Shown here in pieces: positions 1-12,009 of a stretch of 64,000 nt of DNA. The notes under the pieces are model-generated. The model saw only the letters and a program-made list of their open reading frames with translations. It ran no database searches and had not been told where the DNA came from. Position numbers and translations under genes: made by a program. The first letter of the stretch is position 1. Each line of letters opens with the position of its first letter. Origin of the DNA: Panorpa germanica (taxonomy: Eukaryota > Arthropoda > Insecta > Mecoptera > Panorpidae); contig OY783207.1 in NCBI GenBank assembly GCA_963678705.1, positions 9,114,001-9,178,000 of the forward strand, written 5' to 3'.

Positions 1-2366
1 CGTAATATAGTTAAAAAAACAGCATAATTTTAAATAATGGTAAAAAAATGGTAGACGTTGTGGTAAAAAACAAGTATTTTAATAAGGTATAAGTGCCCGA
101 GACGTACACTGCCTAGTGGCCCCGACGTAGTTAGTCTGGTCCTGGGTAGAGAGATTGTCTTAAAATAATAATGTCTCCGATTTGTGTTCACTCTTAAATG
201 AAATGTAGTGATATTTAGGTTTCAATTTTGTATTTGAATGATTGTAATAGCAATAAACGTTAAATATTAGATTTATTTTTGTATGGAAGAGGTAACTGTC
301 TTTGGGTTATATAAATCTTAAATACATGTAAATGCCCGTAGAATTTTACACAAGATTTTGTAAGCAACCCGATGAGGTACTTGTCAGGCACGCCTCACAT
401 CCTGAGATAGCAAAGGATAACAATTTAAAAACACTAAATAATAATATTCTATAATTAAATGATGAAATTCAATGAAACTACCTGGTCAAACATATTCAAA
501 ACAAGTTACAGGTGGCGCTGTGATAACAATCTATTAAAAACCTGTATTTTATTGCAACAAAATAAAATGAACAGTTCTGTAGTTTATTACCATGAAATGT
601 TGCTTTTATTTGTTATTAAATAATAACAAATACTCGTACCATATAAGCACCATTACATTTGCTAGTTTTATTGATTTTTATTGCGTCATAATGCATTGTT
701 TATTTCATTTTATATGAAATTATTAATTTGTTAGAATACAGACTTTCGCTTTGGTACGGACAACCCGTATTGTACTAGCTCAGAGGTAAGGAACCTTTTT
801 ATTTGTAGTGCACAACATTTATAAGTAAGATTTTGTGCCAACTATAGAACGCGTGCCTTAGATTCAACATCCCTGTACTAATTTAATAGTTCCTGTAAAA
901 GATGAGTGATTTCGTAATATTTTACTATTAATTGACGTAAAGCTAATTAACAATTAGAAATATTTTAGTGATTAATAAAATATACACCTTATATCTGCCA
1001 AAAATTTTTGGATCAATTTTGAACACAGAAGATAAATTTACGTAACAAATATACCCAGTGTTAGCTTTTGTTATTTACCGAGACTTTTTATTCCAAAAAC
1101 TATATTGTTATTATATACTATAATATTATTAATTAAAATGTGATACATCGCACCAAAAATTCATATGTTAGAAATATATTTAGGCTTCAATAATTATCAC
1201 TTGCTATATTTTGCAATGTTTCTTTATATAAAATGGTCAGACTCAAAGCAACTCAGAAGTGGGTTATGTTTCCTAATAATTTTTGTAGTTGTTATGGTCT
1301 ACAAGGTTGTGTGTAAAATCAAGAGGTCGAATATAAATCAGATACGAGATTTATTTGCCACTGGGTTGTCCCATGACCAAAGGAATCGTTTATGCTTGGA
1401 AGGTTTTTTAAGATCATACTTTTTATGTTTTTTATAATAAAAATAAATCAGTTTTATAGTGTCCTTAATTTATCACAATCACCACCCTCGTTCCAGTTGC
1501 TAAAATAAACGACGGCATCGATTTCCTGTGCTGGGACTACTATGTAACAGTGGTCCATCTATATCTGTCGACCTTTTCTTCTCCAACTCTCATTCTTTAT
1601 AGTATCATTTTGTTAAGCTCTAATTTTCTATTCTATTTTTGTATAGACTTGTCACTTGCAGTGACCGAATCTCTTCCTTCTCATGGATTCTGTTGTTTAT
1701 TGCTTTTTGTATAATTGGATAGATCGTAGATGATATCAACAGCAGATAGTATATTAGACCTTCATAAAGAAAACCTGACCATCAAACAACCACACAAAAT
1801 TTAGTTATTGTTATTACCACAACTAAAAAATAACTTTTACAAGAACAAAATGATTTTTTAATGATGAAGTTTTAGTATATATAACACAAGAACAACAAAC
1901 ATGGGCGTCCATAGAATCAGTCAAAAGGGGCACAGTAATCGTAATGTTAACTAATTATGCAAGAAGGGAATGAGTAAGTTGTTCACAAAAAAAACACCCA
2001 CATTTTAAAACAAATCTTATAAATCTGTTTGCGTTTTGGTCACATAACCCTTCGCCTACTCCTTCCGGAATTATTTTGAATGGCAGTACCGCCCAATGTT
2101 TTATATTGTAGATTTATATTCCATTGTTTACAACCCTCAGTAGGGGTTGCATTTGAATATGGTGAATAGTAAAAATGTACTTAAAAAATTTATAATATCC
2201 CACTAAAGTTAGTAATTTTAAAATTGAAATAATGAATATAATATTAGTCATTTCTTAATTTCTTGTGTGTTTGCGATGCCCGAAAAGTTCAATTCATGTG
2301 CACGGTTTCGTCATTTAGCGCTTGTTGTACGCTTTCCTGTAGCTCGAATTTAAACAAATTAAACAA
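1..2366. other. AT-rich non-coding stretch, no gene recognised
   Basis: I see no splice-flanked coding segment, RNA gene or clear terminal inverted repeat here. A 90-codon open frame at 1165-1437 has AT-driven, hydrophobic composition and no recognisable domain, and I treat it as chance. The stretch may be intergenic or part of a long intron. Confidence 0.6.
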
Positions 2367-2369
2367 TTA

Positions 2370-2700
2370 GTGGCAAGCAATCGTCATGCAGTCTGAGCTG
2401 CAACATGTCATAGCTCTAGCCTACTGCACGATGCATAGACGTAGCATTCATCCTCTGATAACTCTCTTGCAGCAACAAACAATCTGCGGTTAATGTTCTT
2501 TTCGATGTATAGATGAAGCCAATACATTCTACGTCTGATTCGTCGTCTTCTAATAAAAGCGTATGCTATAATCACAACTTCTTCATCACTTGACATTTTC
2601 GCGCTTTCTCAATGAGCCTATTTGCAGCTTGTATAACGTTACGTAGACAGAACTGAGATGCAGAATACGTCTGACTTCATTTGCAGATTGCATGCAACTC
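2370..2700 (-). mobile_element. Internally deleted PIF/Harbinger element
   Basis: The segment is flanked by TTA on both sides (2367-2369 and 2701-2703), the target duplication typical of PIF/Harbinger. Its ends form an imperfect inverted repeat: the left end reads GTGGCAAGCAATC and the right end, reverse-complemented, reads GAGTTGCATGCAATC. Inside, on the minus strand, lies the start of a Harbinger-type transposase frame (see 2408-2596). At about 331 bp it is far shorter than an autonomous element of several kb, so most of the transposase and all catalytic residues are gone. The combination of TTA flanks, termini and coding remnant supports a deletion derivative; the imperfect ends keep confidence moderate. 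Confidence 0.6.
2408..2596 (-). pseudogene. HARBI1-like transposase, N-terminal fragment
   Basis: The minus-strand frame begins with an ATG and reads MSSDEEVV, then a run of arginines (FIRRRRIRRR), then YWLHLYIEKNINRR and LFVAARELSEDE. Harbinger nuclease (HARBI1-like) proteins typically open with an acidic start, an Arg-rich stretch and a Y-W-V/L-H-P motif followed by an EL..D segment, which is the pattern here. The usual Pro of the WVHP motif is Leu in this copy. After about 50 residues the frame departs from the family and stops after 62 codons, so the DDE nuclease domain is absent. It lies wholly inside the TTA-flanked element and is not expected to be functional. Confidence 0.55.
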
Positions 2701-2703
2701 TTA

Positions 2704-3895
2704 AGCCCTTAAGTTTAATTAACTTACACGGCTTGCTGCAGCGTTATACCTATACTCAGTTATAGGGCAAGTGAACTATTTATAATTTGTGTTAGAATTA
2801 ATATAGGAGGGAAGAAAACGCGAATATGCACAGAAGGGTCTGGTCGTGGGACCCACTGGAGCCGCCATCGATGCAGATTTTGGTGGTAGTAGAAAATTCT
2901 TGCTTACTATGCATTTATTCAAATTTTCAGATTAGAGAAAAACATAACATTCTACCGATGGGCTTATTGTTATGGTTCTTGTTTTAAGAAAGGCAATTTG
3001 TGTAGCCTTTGGTTCTTTCTTCATCAAAGAAATACAGTTTGCTATATTTTTCTTATTTATATTTTATTTAATTTAGAATGAGAATTTGGTAAATGAATTT
3101 AGAATAAAATATAGTATTGAATTTAGAATTTTTGTTGTCTGTTCAGAGCATAAAGTAGAATTGTGGTGAGTTTAGGATTAGAATAAGTCTTACTTTAAAC
3201 AATACCTCCTTCTATTAGTTGAGATACCAATAAACTAGGTACTTGTGTCTTAAAATATAAAGTACCAGAGTCTAGAATATATAACATTAAAATTACATTA
3301 AAAAACAATAACAAATTTATACGGTCTGCAGATTGTCATGAATCGATTTAGCAGAGAGTAATAAATTTATTATATTGCTAAAAGTTAAAAATAAATAAAT
3401 ACTTTATTGTTGGTGATTATTGGTTCGCGTAATTTCTTTTACATAAAAAACTCAAAAAAAAAAAAAAAACTAATAACTTTTTTCGAATAAAAATCACAGG
3501 AACTATAGATGATTAAGCAATTCTAAAAAAAACCGTCAAATAAACATTTTTTAATGTTTCCGCTAAGCGCCAAGCCTATTATTTAAGCCTAAAAAAAACA
3601 TTAAACGAGTATCTAATCAAACAACAAATTACAGATTTTATAATCTTTCCACGCATCACATCATGCGAACTTTTCTAACAAAAATGTAAATTCTTTTACA
3701 GGAAATACGGATTCCTAATATGTATAACCTTTACCATAAATTTCAATAATAATTAACCATACTAGACCAGACTCTATTGTGTTACATTTAATTCTAGTTA
3801 AAATATCGTGGTAATATTTTGTTAAACAGTAATATTAAAGTCAGGTAAGTCAGGGAGAAATGTTACAATAGTTGAAAAAATAACATTGAAAAGAA
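2704..3895. other. AT-rich non-coding stretch
   Basis: No gene or terminal repeat is recognised. A poly-A run occurs at about 3456-3470. A short GC-richer piece at about 2815-2885 has no open frame that I can relate to a family. Confidence 0.55.
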
Positions 3896-4111
3896 ATGCA
3901 CTGGAGCATAACTAACGAGTCTGAATGTACGACAGGTGTTCAAGTCAACGGCGCGGTACGGATGAGGAGAGAGGAGATGAAGGGGTCGGGACCAAACAGA
4001 CAAGACACTGGATATGCGTGGTACAGTCACGGAGAAAGTAAGAGAGAAAAGAGCGCTTGTTTAGTGAATGGAAACGAGCAGTTCTCATCGGCAGACAGAG
4101 TGTTGCTTTAG
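3896..4111. other. GC- and CpG-richer island with a 71-codon open frame, possible exon or promoter
   Basis: This block stands out from its AT-rich surroundings by its base composition and CpG content. On the plus strand it is open for 71 codons from a true ATG (starting MHWSITNESE) to TAG. I recognise no domain, and the composition does not look convincingly protein-like. On the opposite strand the block is pyrimidine-rich, as many insect 5' untranslated exons are. It could be an untranslated first exon or promoter of an unseen gene, a short real frame, or an old repeat. The strand is undecided. Confidence 0.25.
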
Positions 4112-4551
4112 AAGTGAATAAAGTCAGTATCGCTTGGATTGATGATTTATAGTGGTGTCCATAAGATTTATTACGTTTTGTATTATTTTCAATATTTTAT
4201 GTTAGTACTTTATAAAAAGGTATTTGTAAAACTGATTTCAAAATACTCAATTACAGAAGTCACTTTCATTATATATTATTTATGGTGTAAATATCAGTAA
4301 TATATAGTAAGAGTATAAGAAGTTCTTCTTATTATAGAATTACATATTCCTGTTTAACCTTGGCGCTCGAAAAAACTAGTATAAAAAAAATAATGTCTTT
4401 TGACGCAACCTTCAAGTATAACAATTTTCTTAAGGCGAAAAGCTGTATAACGAATCAATTTCTTTCTTTATTAATAATTTACGGGCTTCGTAGGACCACG
4501 GTCCTTTTTTCGCCCTTATTAATTAATTTCACTTACATTTTATTTACTATA

Positions 4552-5974
4552 GGGATTGAGAAACATGACTTTGACGCCAACTACCGAGAAAAATGTAAAG
4601 CAAAGTGGTGGCAAGTGGTATAGAAAACAATAAGGAATTTGTTAAATTAATAATTTTTTTAATCTAATCGAAATAATTTTAAGTAATGTCTTCTTCAAAA
4701 GTATCGTGCTGTATCCGTGGCTGTTTCAATATGCCATATAAAAACAAAAACCAAAATACAAGTGTGAAATTTTATCGTTTCCCTGCGAGTACTATGGATA
4801 ACCTTTAAACGTCAACAATGGATAAATGCAGTGAAAAACTATGTGTAAGTAAATTATTTTAATAAAAAAATTTAATTAATCACAATCAAATTTGAAAAGC
4901 TAAGTATTATAAAATAGAATATTAAACTATATAATAATTATTTTATGAAATAAATAAAATAGTAATAAGTAAAAGTAAAATTTAAAAAATTTGTGTTTCA
5001 GAAAATATCTAAAGGATTGGGAACTAACTAAAAATACACGCATTTGTAGTGATCATTTTGTGAATAATCAAAAGTCAGAACATCCTCGGCATCCTTCATA
5101 CACACCAACAATTTTTCCTGGTAAAGTAAATACCAAAAAATCCACTCAGTCATTTGAACGTTTCGAACGATTACGGCAACGGAATGTACGAAGTGAAATA
5201 AATATCATTAATAATAATAATTAAAAATTCAAGAGGATAATTATGTAGATATTGAAACACAGAGCGTTGAAGATCATTATGCTTCTGATGCTACTCCACA
5301 AAAAACAACTCGTAGTATAACATGTCAAACTGATGAAATTGTTGATGAAAGTGTTTTAGATGAACATAAGTATTTTTTTTGTAACATAAATTCCCGTGAT
5401 GGTGTAACTACTGCAGAAGTGCAAGTAAAATTCCAATATTATAATATATAATATAATTAATTTGCCGCTTTTACGAAAGAATGTTGAAGATGTTGGGTGT
5501 GATCCAATTACTCCAGATCCTATTAAATCTGATTATCAAGGTTTCAATGGAATTACTTCTATTCATGATGACCAATCGTTAAGCAGTTTAACAGGTGTTA
5601 ATTTTTCAATATTTGCATTTCTAGTGAATATGCTTCCCGACATAAAATCTACCAAAATAGATAAAAAAACGAAATTACTTATCACTTTGACGAAATTGAA
5701 AACTGGTCTGACATTTACAGGATTAGGAGTACTATTCTGCATCCACAGAACTTCAGCACAAAAAATATTTATCAGTAACTTACAAAAACTGAATATTTTA
5801 TTGAAAAATTTTATAGTTTGGCCTTAATTTAATTATTTTTTGCATTATTTATTTATATACTATTCTATGCATATACTATTTCTACGCTGTTTACATCACA
5901 ATCCTTTACATTTATGACACCAGAGCGCTCCACTTTCGGCAGTAGTGCTGTCTCTACAGTTCTTTCTCAATCCC
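4552..5974 (+). mobile_element. THAP-domain DNA transposon, internally deleted (ISL2EU/IS4EU-like)
   Basis: Both ends carry the same 12-bp inverted terminus, GGGATTGAGAAA at 4552 and its complement TTTCTCAATCCC ending at 5974, each bordered by TA. Between them lie remnants of a single transposase: a THAP zinc-binding domain, a spacer, and the helix-turn-helix segment that precedes a DDE_4-type nuclease. THAP plus helix-turn-helix plus DDE_4 is the layout of ISL2EU/IS4EU-group transposases. The nuclease core is missing: only about 150 bp separate the end of the helix-turn-helix frame from the right terminus, so an internal deletion removed it. ISL2EU elements are reported to duplicate AT, so the TA border should be rechecked. 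Confidence 0.7.
4686..5827 (+). pseudogene. THAP/helix-turn-helix transposase pseudogene
   Basis: The frame starts at the ATG at 4686 (MSSSKVSCCIRGCFN) and shows THAP hallmarks: a Cys-rich start (C-C-x3-C), then VKFYRFP, then a Trp in RQQWINAV, and after an intron RICSDHF (the C-x2-H pair) and HPSYTPTIFP. A one-base shift near 4800 puts a TAA at 4806-4808. The intron, GTAAGT at 4845 to CAG ending at 5001, is intact and splices in frame. A stop after the Asn-rich run near 5222 interrupts the spacer, which continues in another frame with a TCQTDE motif. From 5462 to 5827 a further frame has the helix-turn-helix segment (KLLITLTKLKTGLTFTGLG to NFIVWP). The catalytic DDE part is absent. The gene is broken by at least two frame changes and an internal deletion. 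Confidence 0.7.
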
Positions 5975-5982
5975 TATTACAC

Positions 5983-6660
5983 CTATTATTTTAAACCCGC
6001 TATATTCCATATCCTGTCTATCACTAAGCACACTGGCCTCGGATATCTTAGTAGTTCCTGCATATTCGATGACAACATCACTCCATTTTCTACCATAACA
6101 CTTTCTAAATTTTTGCTGCAGGGCTTCGTTTCTGTAAATTGAAAGATCAAATGATCTGGATCCAAAGGCGGCCTAAGGGGGTGGCAAGCAGAGCAACCGC
6201 CCTGGGCCTCGCTCTTAAAGGGCCTCTCATTCTCCCTCAACAACCCAAATAGAAAAATTCATTACTATCGATATGATCTGCAAAGTCTAGGTAAAGGTCT
6301 AAGGTAAGTAGGAATATAGACTATAATACATCTTGAAAAAGGATAATACCCGGTTCTTAATTTTAATATGCATTTGTCTACTAAATTTGTATTAAAATTA
6401 AGAACTTTTTTAACAGTGTACAAATAAAACCAGGTACATATATAATAAAGAAATTCAAATAAAAATATCATTCTGAATGCCGTGATTCAATGGATACTTC
6501 ATCATGCTAAAATACAGGTTAAATGCAGATAAAGTTGGAACATGTTTTAAGCAAACACAGGCTCAGCTTGATTATAAGTATGTATTTGTATTATATAATA
6601 ACTTGGAAAGAATCTATACGCTACTGAAGGTATAGTATCGTGCCATTGCAACAGGTTAAA
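5983..6660. repeat. Non-coding; GC-rich unclassified repeat scrap near 6150-6240
   Basis: Around 6150-6240 is a GC-rich block with GGCGGCCTAAGGGGG and CCCTGGGCCTCGC, unlike the surrounding DNA. This composition and wording resemble terminal regions of some dispersed elements, but I cannot name the family and see no matching partner end. The rest of the interval is AT-rich with no gene. Confidence 0.35.
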
Positions 6661-6671
6661 TTTGTTCGTAA

Positions 6672-7182
6672 TGTGTCGTACACACTGGTGCGACTTAAAC
6701 ATGTGACATCCAACATTTATATATTTTTATTCATAAGTTGACATTATTTAGACATGAGTGTACTAAATGTATTGCACTTTTAACATACAGGCTAGTGCGA
6801 CTTAAATATGCGACACCCTTACTTATGCAATTTTTTTAAATTCTAGGTAGTATTTTTAAGAAACAAAAATGTTTCAATCCTAAGTTGGAACATCTAAAGG
6901 AATTACGGTTTTGAATGTGATCTCGAACAAGAGGGTCGAGTACCTTCTCAGTCTCCAGTATAATTTCATTTTGCGTTGACGCATTTGAAAATAATTGAAA
7001 ATTGTGTTTAAATGAACAAATGAAATAGACCTCAACAATCACGAGTTAGCAAAAACCTTGTTAAATAACTGAGTTTTATTACTTTTTCTTTTTGTAAATA
7101 TTTTTTTCTAAAGCACTAGTGTGGATGTGTTGCACAACTTTTTACAACAAATGTTGAATGTCGCACGTGTGTGTACCATACT
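6672..7182 (-). mobile_element. hAT-like non-autonomous element, copy 1
   Basis: The left end begins TGTGTCGTACACACTGGTGC and continues with GACATCCAACATTT-like sequence. The right end (about 7112-7182), reverse-complemented, repeats the same words: GTACACACACGTGCGACATT and CAACATTTGTTGTAAAAAG. The same termini occur at 14598-14955, 45250-45380 and, more diverged, at 46591-47087. On the minus strand the interior encodes IILETE...DPLVRDHIQN, matched on the plus strand of the 14.6-kb copy by IILETDPFARDHIQK, so this is residual transposase sequence and not random DNA. Assignment to hAT rests on the 8-bp target duplication of the 46.6-kb copy and on a loose resemblance of the peptide to hAT proteins. 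Confidence 0.5.
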
Positions 7183-7779
7183 TAAGAAGCGTAAAAGTTG
7201 CTTCTGAATATATAAAATCAACATGTACCCTATTGAAACTACGTCCTTGTAGACAAATTGTTTTTAGTATTTGTTGAGCACATACCTAAGATAAACTTTA
7301 TTATGCTATCCATTTTATTTAATACTAGTTAATGGTTTTCAGTATTAAAATGCATATGTAAAATTAGTTTGAGGCTGTTTAGCGATTACTGAAGAAGCCT
7401 TTAAAGAAGACAGTTACTAGCAGTGTTATTAGCAGAAACGAAATATTAAATCTTGTCATTATTTACCATACTTTAAAGTTTATATCCATTTTATTGATAT
7501 CCTTCCTTACGTAGCGAACATTTCAAATATTTTCATTTTTAACTCACGAATATTAAATACATGCATAAAATACCTGAAATATTTCAACAGTTAAATCCTT
7601 AAGATTTTTATTTTGTTTTAATAAGGAGGCACAGGTTTAATTGACAGGTGACTGTTATTATACTTGACGTAAGATCAAGAATGTTGGCCATTAACGAAGT
7701 GTTTAAATTGACCCCTTCCACTACCAAACTTTTGAAGAAACTGGGCCTTCTCAAGAAATTTTCCGAATGATTTAATTAC

Positions 7780-7992
7780 TTGAGATTTCGTAACAAGGTT
7801 TTTTCACGGGGTGGATTGTTAGCACCACGCCCAATTCCCAGCCTGGAGGACCAGTCCCCTGATATAATCCCCAGGGGCAAGGTGCCCGGCTATACCCCCA
7901 GACACTGGGTACCCATTTTAGTCGCCTCTTACGACATGCATGAGCAACATTGGGACTATTCTTTCACACCCGGTCACCACTCGGGAAATTGA
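7780..7992. repeat. GC-rich dispersed-repeat fragment
   Basis: A 200-bp block much richer in G+C than its flanks contains CCCCAGGGGCAAGGTGCCCG and TTTTAGTCGCCTCTTACGAC. I associate the second motif, in its complement GTAAGAGGCGACTAAAA, with repeats seen across arthropod genomes, but I cannot give its class with confidence. It is open for 70 codons on the plus strand, which I regard as incidental. No partner terminus or target duplication was found. Confidence 0.4.
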
Positions 7993-8625
7993 ATCACATA
8001 GAGAGTATAATTTTCCATATGTAGTAGATATCTCAATAAAGAACTCGATGGTGCGAAAACAGATATGTGAATATAGAAAGCCATTCAAATTATAACAATG
8101 TTTTTATTCTCTTTTCAAAGTCATGTGGAAGTCTTCCCTACGGGAATCGCTCCAGGAATGTTGTTTAGATTTGTTGTAATCCCATTATGTAATTATTTCT
8201 CAGTTTTAAATATATTTTATGTAAAGATAATTTATTATCCGTGGAGCGTTGCATACTAATTACAGATCCTAGATAAAACATGATGTTAATAATTAACTGG
8301 GGCGTTGTAGTTTTAAAATTAGATTCGAAATGGGCGGTCTAATTTATTTTAAGAATGAATCAGATAAATGGACCTTCCAAAACTTTTTTGGAGAATAGTT
8401 TTCTTATTTTTAAATATGTCACAATGAAGCACAAATCAGAGACGTCAATGTCCTAATTATTTATTTTTATTCTAATTCTGTTTTCAAAACACTAATTAGT
8501 TTGTTTTTAAATATAGTCTTCGTTGTTAATTGTATTAAATATATCAAGCTTTCCTATTTCGTTTAATTAATGTGCAGAAATTTATAACATATCTCTTATT
8601 AATGTTACAGTTTTATTTTCCGAAC

Positions 8626-8665
8626 ACACTATTGCGACTCCAACATGCGACATCTATCATTTGGT
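8626..8665. repeat. Isolated terminus of the hAT-like family
   Basis: The words ACACACTATTGCGACTCC and AACATGCGACATCTATC resemble the terminal region of the hAT-like element at 6672. No matching opposite end was found within the next kilobase, so this is probably a truncated copy. Confidence 0.3.
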
Positions 8666-8699
8666 GGTAGAACTCATTTTTCTTTCACCGCGTTTTCTT

Positions 8700-11600
8700 T
8701 CGCGCGGAATTATTCTGCATTTGACGTAGGCCTAACAAACGCAGGACAGGCAATACATTGAATGTACATGCGAAGTGCTAAAACAAAAACAAAAACAAAT
8801 GGGGGAGTAGTGAATGAGCATCTCGTTTCATTTGTGAAGTGACAACAATAAACGATTTTACAGTAACATAATAAGTACGTATTGATCAATGAAAGTTTCC
8901 AAACCATGGGCGTACGTCGAAATTTTAAACATATACATAAAAGAAAGTGTTTTATGTGGACGCCTATGATCACCATCTCAAACTAGTGGGATGCCATCGT
9001 ATTAAAACTTGTAACTTTATAACGAGATAGAGTTGCATGAGCTTATTACAAAATGGAATTGATTTCAGAATAAGGTGTGTGCTCAGAACTGGAAGTATAG
9101 TGTAGGGCTCTAAATGTAATTGATATTATATAGTGTTAGGTACAGCTTTGCGCCTGCATAACAGGGGTCCACTAACTATTGCTCGCGTGACTATATTATA
9201 ATGATGATAAATATTTGTATTTATCGGAAGACCTGTTCTAATGAGATACATACTGTACGATACGGCATTCATTGGCGTTACTTATTTTTATGAAAAATCG
9301 TTAGAAGTTACCAGACGTCAGGTAAGCAGTTACAAAATAGGGCCCTTAGTGTCAATTTTACTATATCATGTTCCCATACCTTTTTGCTTCCTATCTGATG
9401 GAGAATATGTATTTCTGTTGAAGGAAACTTGTATGTAGAAGAATAAGACACTCCGATGTATATTTCATAGACTGCTAACTTCTTCCCACCTTAATGTAAT
9501 GTAGGTACGATTGCGTACCCCTGTCTTCTACTGAAGCAAGTTACCTTGTACCATCAGACAAGTACTGAAGTATCAGTGTAACGCACGAATGTTAACAATA
9601 CATAATATATACGTTGGTAGAAATGAACAGTAACAATGACAAGTAACATTATCTAACATTACATTAAATTACAAGAAGTACATACATGTTACATGACACG
9701 AATGATTTGTATGTAAATGTTAAACCTACTGGCTTTAAAAATCTGAATAGTATGTGAGGAATTTGTTAAGATTATTAGAATGAAATCTATTCTTCTTCTA
9801 AGATGCTCCACCCAAAATTAACACTAGAAGATTACAGCAAGAAACAAACACACTGTCAAATGTTTGAGTACGTCTTACTTTTGGAGCATGATCCATCTAC
9901 ACGTTATTTATTGAGTCTGTATTCAGTGCCATTTTTATTCTAGAGCTGATTAAGTTAATGCATATTAAAATAGAACAAAAGAATCGCCTTTAAACTCCAT
10001 TAAAGAAATTGCACGATTTTTATTACAATTTCATATAATTTAATTAAAGACAACAATTACAACAAAACAGCTATTATATCATCTCACTAAAAATAAAATA
10101 CAGTTGCCAGCAAACCGTTGAAGTATTCTTTACATAACTTAAATTCAAATCAAGTTTAACGTTCCTCAAGTGAATGACACGTTAAAATGTATTTTTAATT
10201 CTTTAATTAGAGAGGGATAGAGTGTTATATGAAATATAATATAATGGTTTAACATTAATTAGTGTCGTAATGTATAGAAATGTAGGTTACTAGTATCTAG
10301 CATCTCTTTCACTCACACTGACTTGAGAATATTCTAAATTATTCCGGAAATATACCAATTTAGTATTCATTAATAACAGAAACCTAAATAATATAGTAGT
10401 CTGGGTATATCCTAAATTAAACCACGTGTAAATCATCTGTGAAGTATGATTTATACGTGTATTTTGAATTATGTAGGTATACGAAAGTAGAAGCAGTAAT
10501 TAATGCATGATATAATGGTAATATGAACGATTGATGGTTGAAAATGGTACTTCTATAGATGCTGAAGAATCTTCTAACTAGTTGAAATGAAACTTATTTA
10601 ATCCAGATTTAAAAAATGGGATTGAAAATAAATGGGGTTGTCAACCATGACTTAATTTAGTTATTATTGTATTTTACCTAATATGCAATGTTTTGTGACC
10701 TATTTTACATACTAGCATACTCATAAACTTCTCCTCGTAAACAATTTTATTTATTTTTAGAAAATAAGTCTTCCTTCTTGCCCTATTATAATAAAACTTT
10801 TTAAGAAGATTCTTTTAAGGTTTATACAATCTTAAAAACACACTACCAATTATTAAAAACTTTACATGAGCTATAAAATAAATTTTTACTTTACTAAACG
10901 CGAATTTGTAAGTTATATTTATTTTAGATTCAATTTTCTACAGTCTGAATCTATCTCAGATGTCATTAGAGCATCAGCATGTATTGCATACTAATCGAAA
11001 AAATAATTAAGGGCAAACAAAATCAATTAATATATTTCGTGATACTAAGAAAATGGTGAGTTAGCCTGGGATCGTGTATAGTAAAGTTAGAGATCAATTT
11101 CAAAACCTGTACTTGTACAAACTTGTTGAACTACACAGCTTCAGAACTGACCTCGATAGATACTTTAATCTTCCAGCGATCCAGATGTTTAATGTCATTC
11201 AGTTGCAAAACGTATAAATCTGTTTTAATTAATTAACAAAATTTGAAATCAAATCAAACGCGATATTCTAGTTTAACTCTACTGGATAAAATGTACGTCG
11301 AATGGTCGAAATTAAAGGTAGGCATATACTTATCAGCATGGATAGCGTGTGGTTAGAGGAATGTCAGCAGCGCAAGCATTAAATAATAGTATAAGTGGAC
11401 GTGTACCTTATTACACAAATGCTAATCGACTGATTAATTTACAAATTCAGTAATTAAAAATGTAATCCATAAAATATAAATATTGGAAAGTTAAATGTTA
11501 AACGTTTCAAAACCTATTTTCATAATTAATATAACATTAAATTAATATTAATAAATAATTATGAATAAACTAATATTTTATATCCGTAATAACCCTATAA

Positions 11601-12000
11601 TTATGTTGAACGGACGCAGCAATTAGGCGCATTAGAATAATAATGTACGGAATAAATGAACCATTCCTTTGGAAAGTACCGACTCGAGGAAGATGATTTA
11701 AAAATATACACAAAGAATTATAAAGTAGGCACTCAGAATGCAGTGACGCACGAAGAAATACAAAAGTCTTTAAAATACAACGAGATTATAAGTAATTTGA
11801 ATTTAAATGGATGTTTGCTAGTGAAATTTATCCACCTTCATAAAAACACTAAAACCAGTTAACTGCTGAATTTTAAAACGTCTCATAGTAATTTTTCTTG
11901 CAGGTGAACTTACCTACGCATCATTTAAAACATTAAAGTGCACTATAAGTATTGCCTGCTGCTGCTTGATTCGAACTCAGTCTCAACATGTACACATATA
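8700..12000. other. Non-coding stretch, no gene recognised
   Basis: Open frames at 8710-8976 (minus), 9241-9438 and 11656-11862 (plus) show no domain and no convincing splice context. A short A-rich microsatellite of AAAAAC units lies near 8780-8802. I find no terminal inverted repeat pair in this interval. Confidence 0.5.
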
Positions 12001-12009
12001 TATTAATAA

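Noticed and set aside
4360..4623. 87-codon plus-strand frame upstream of the THAP element
   Set aside because: It runs across the left terminus of the transposon and has no recognised domain.
5462..5827. 121-codon frame as a separate gene
   Set aside because: It is the helix-turn-helix part of the THAP transposase pseudogene, not an independent gene.
11930..12000. GAGTTCGAATC word on the minus strand as a tRNA B box
   Set aside because: No A box, acceptor stem or cloverleaf can be formed around it.
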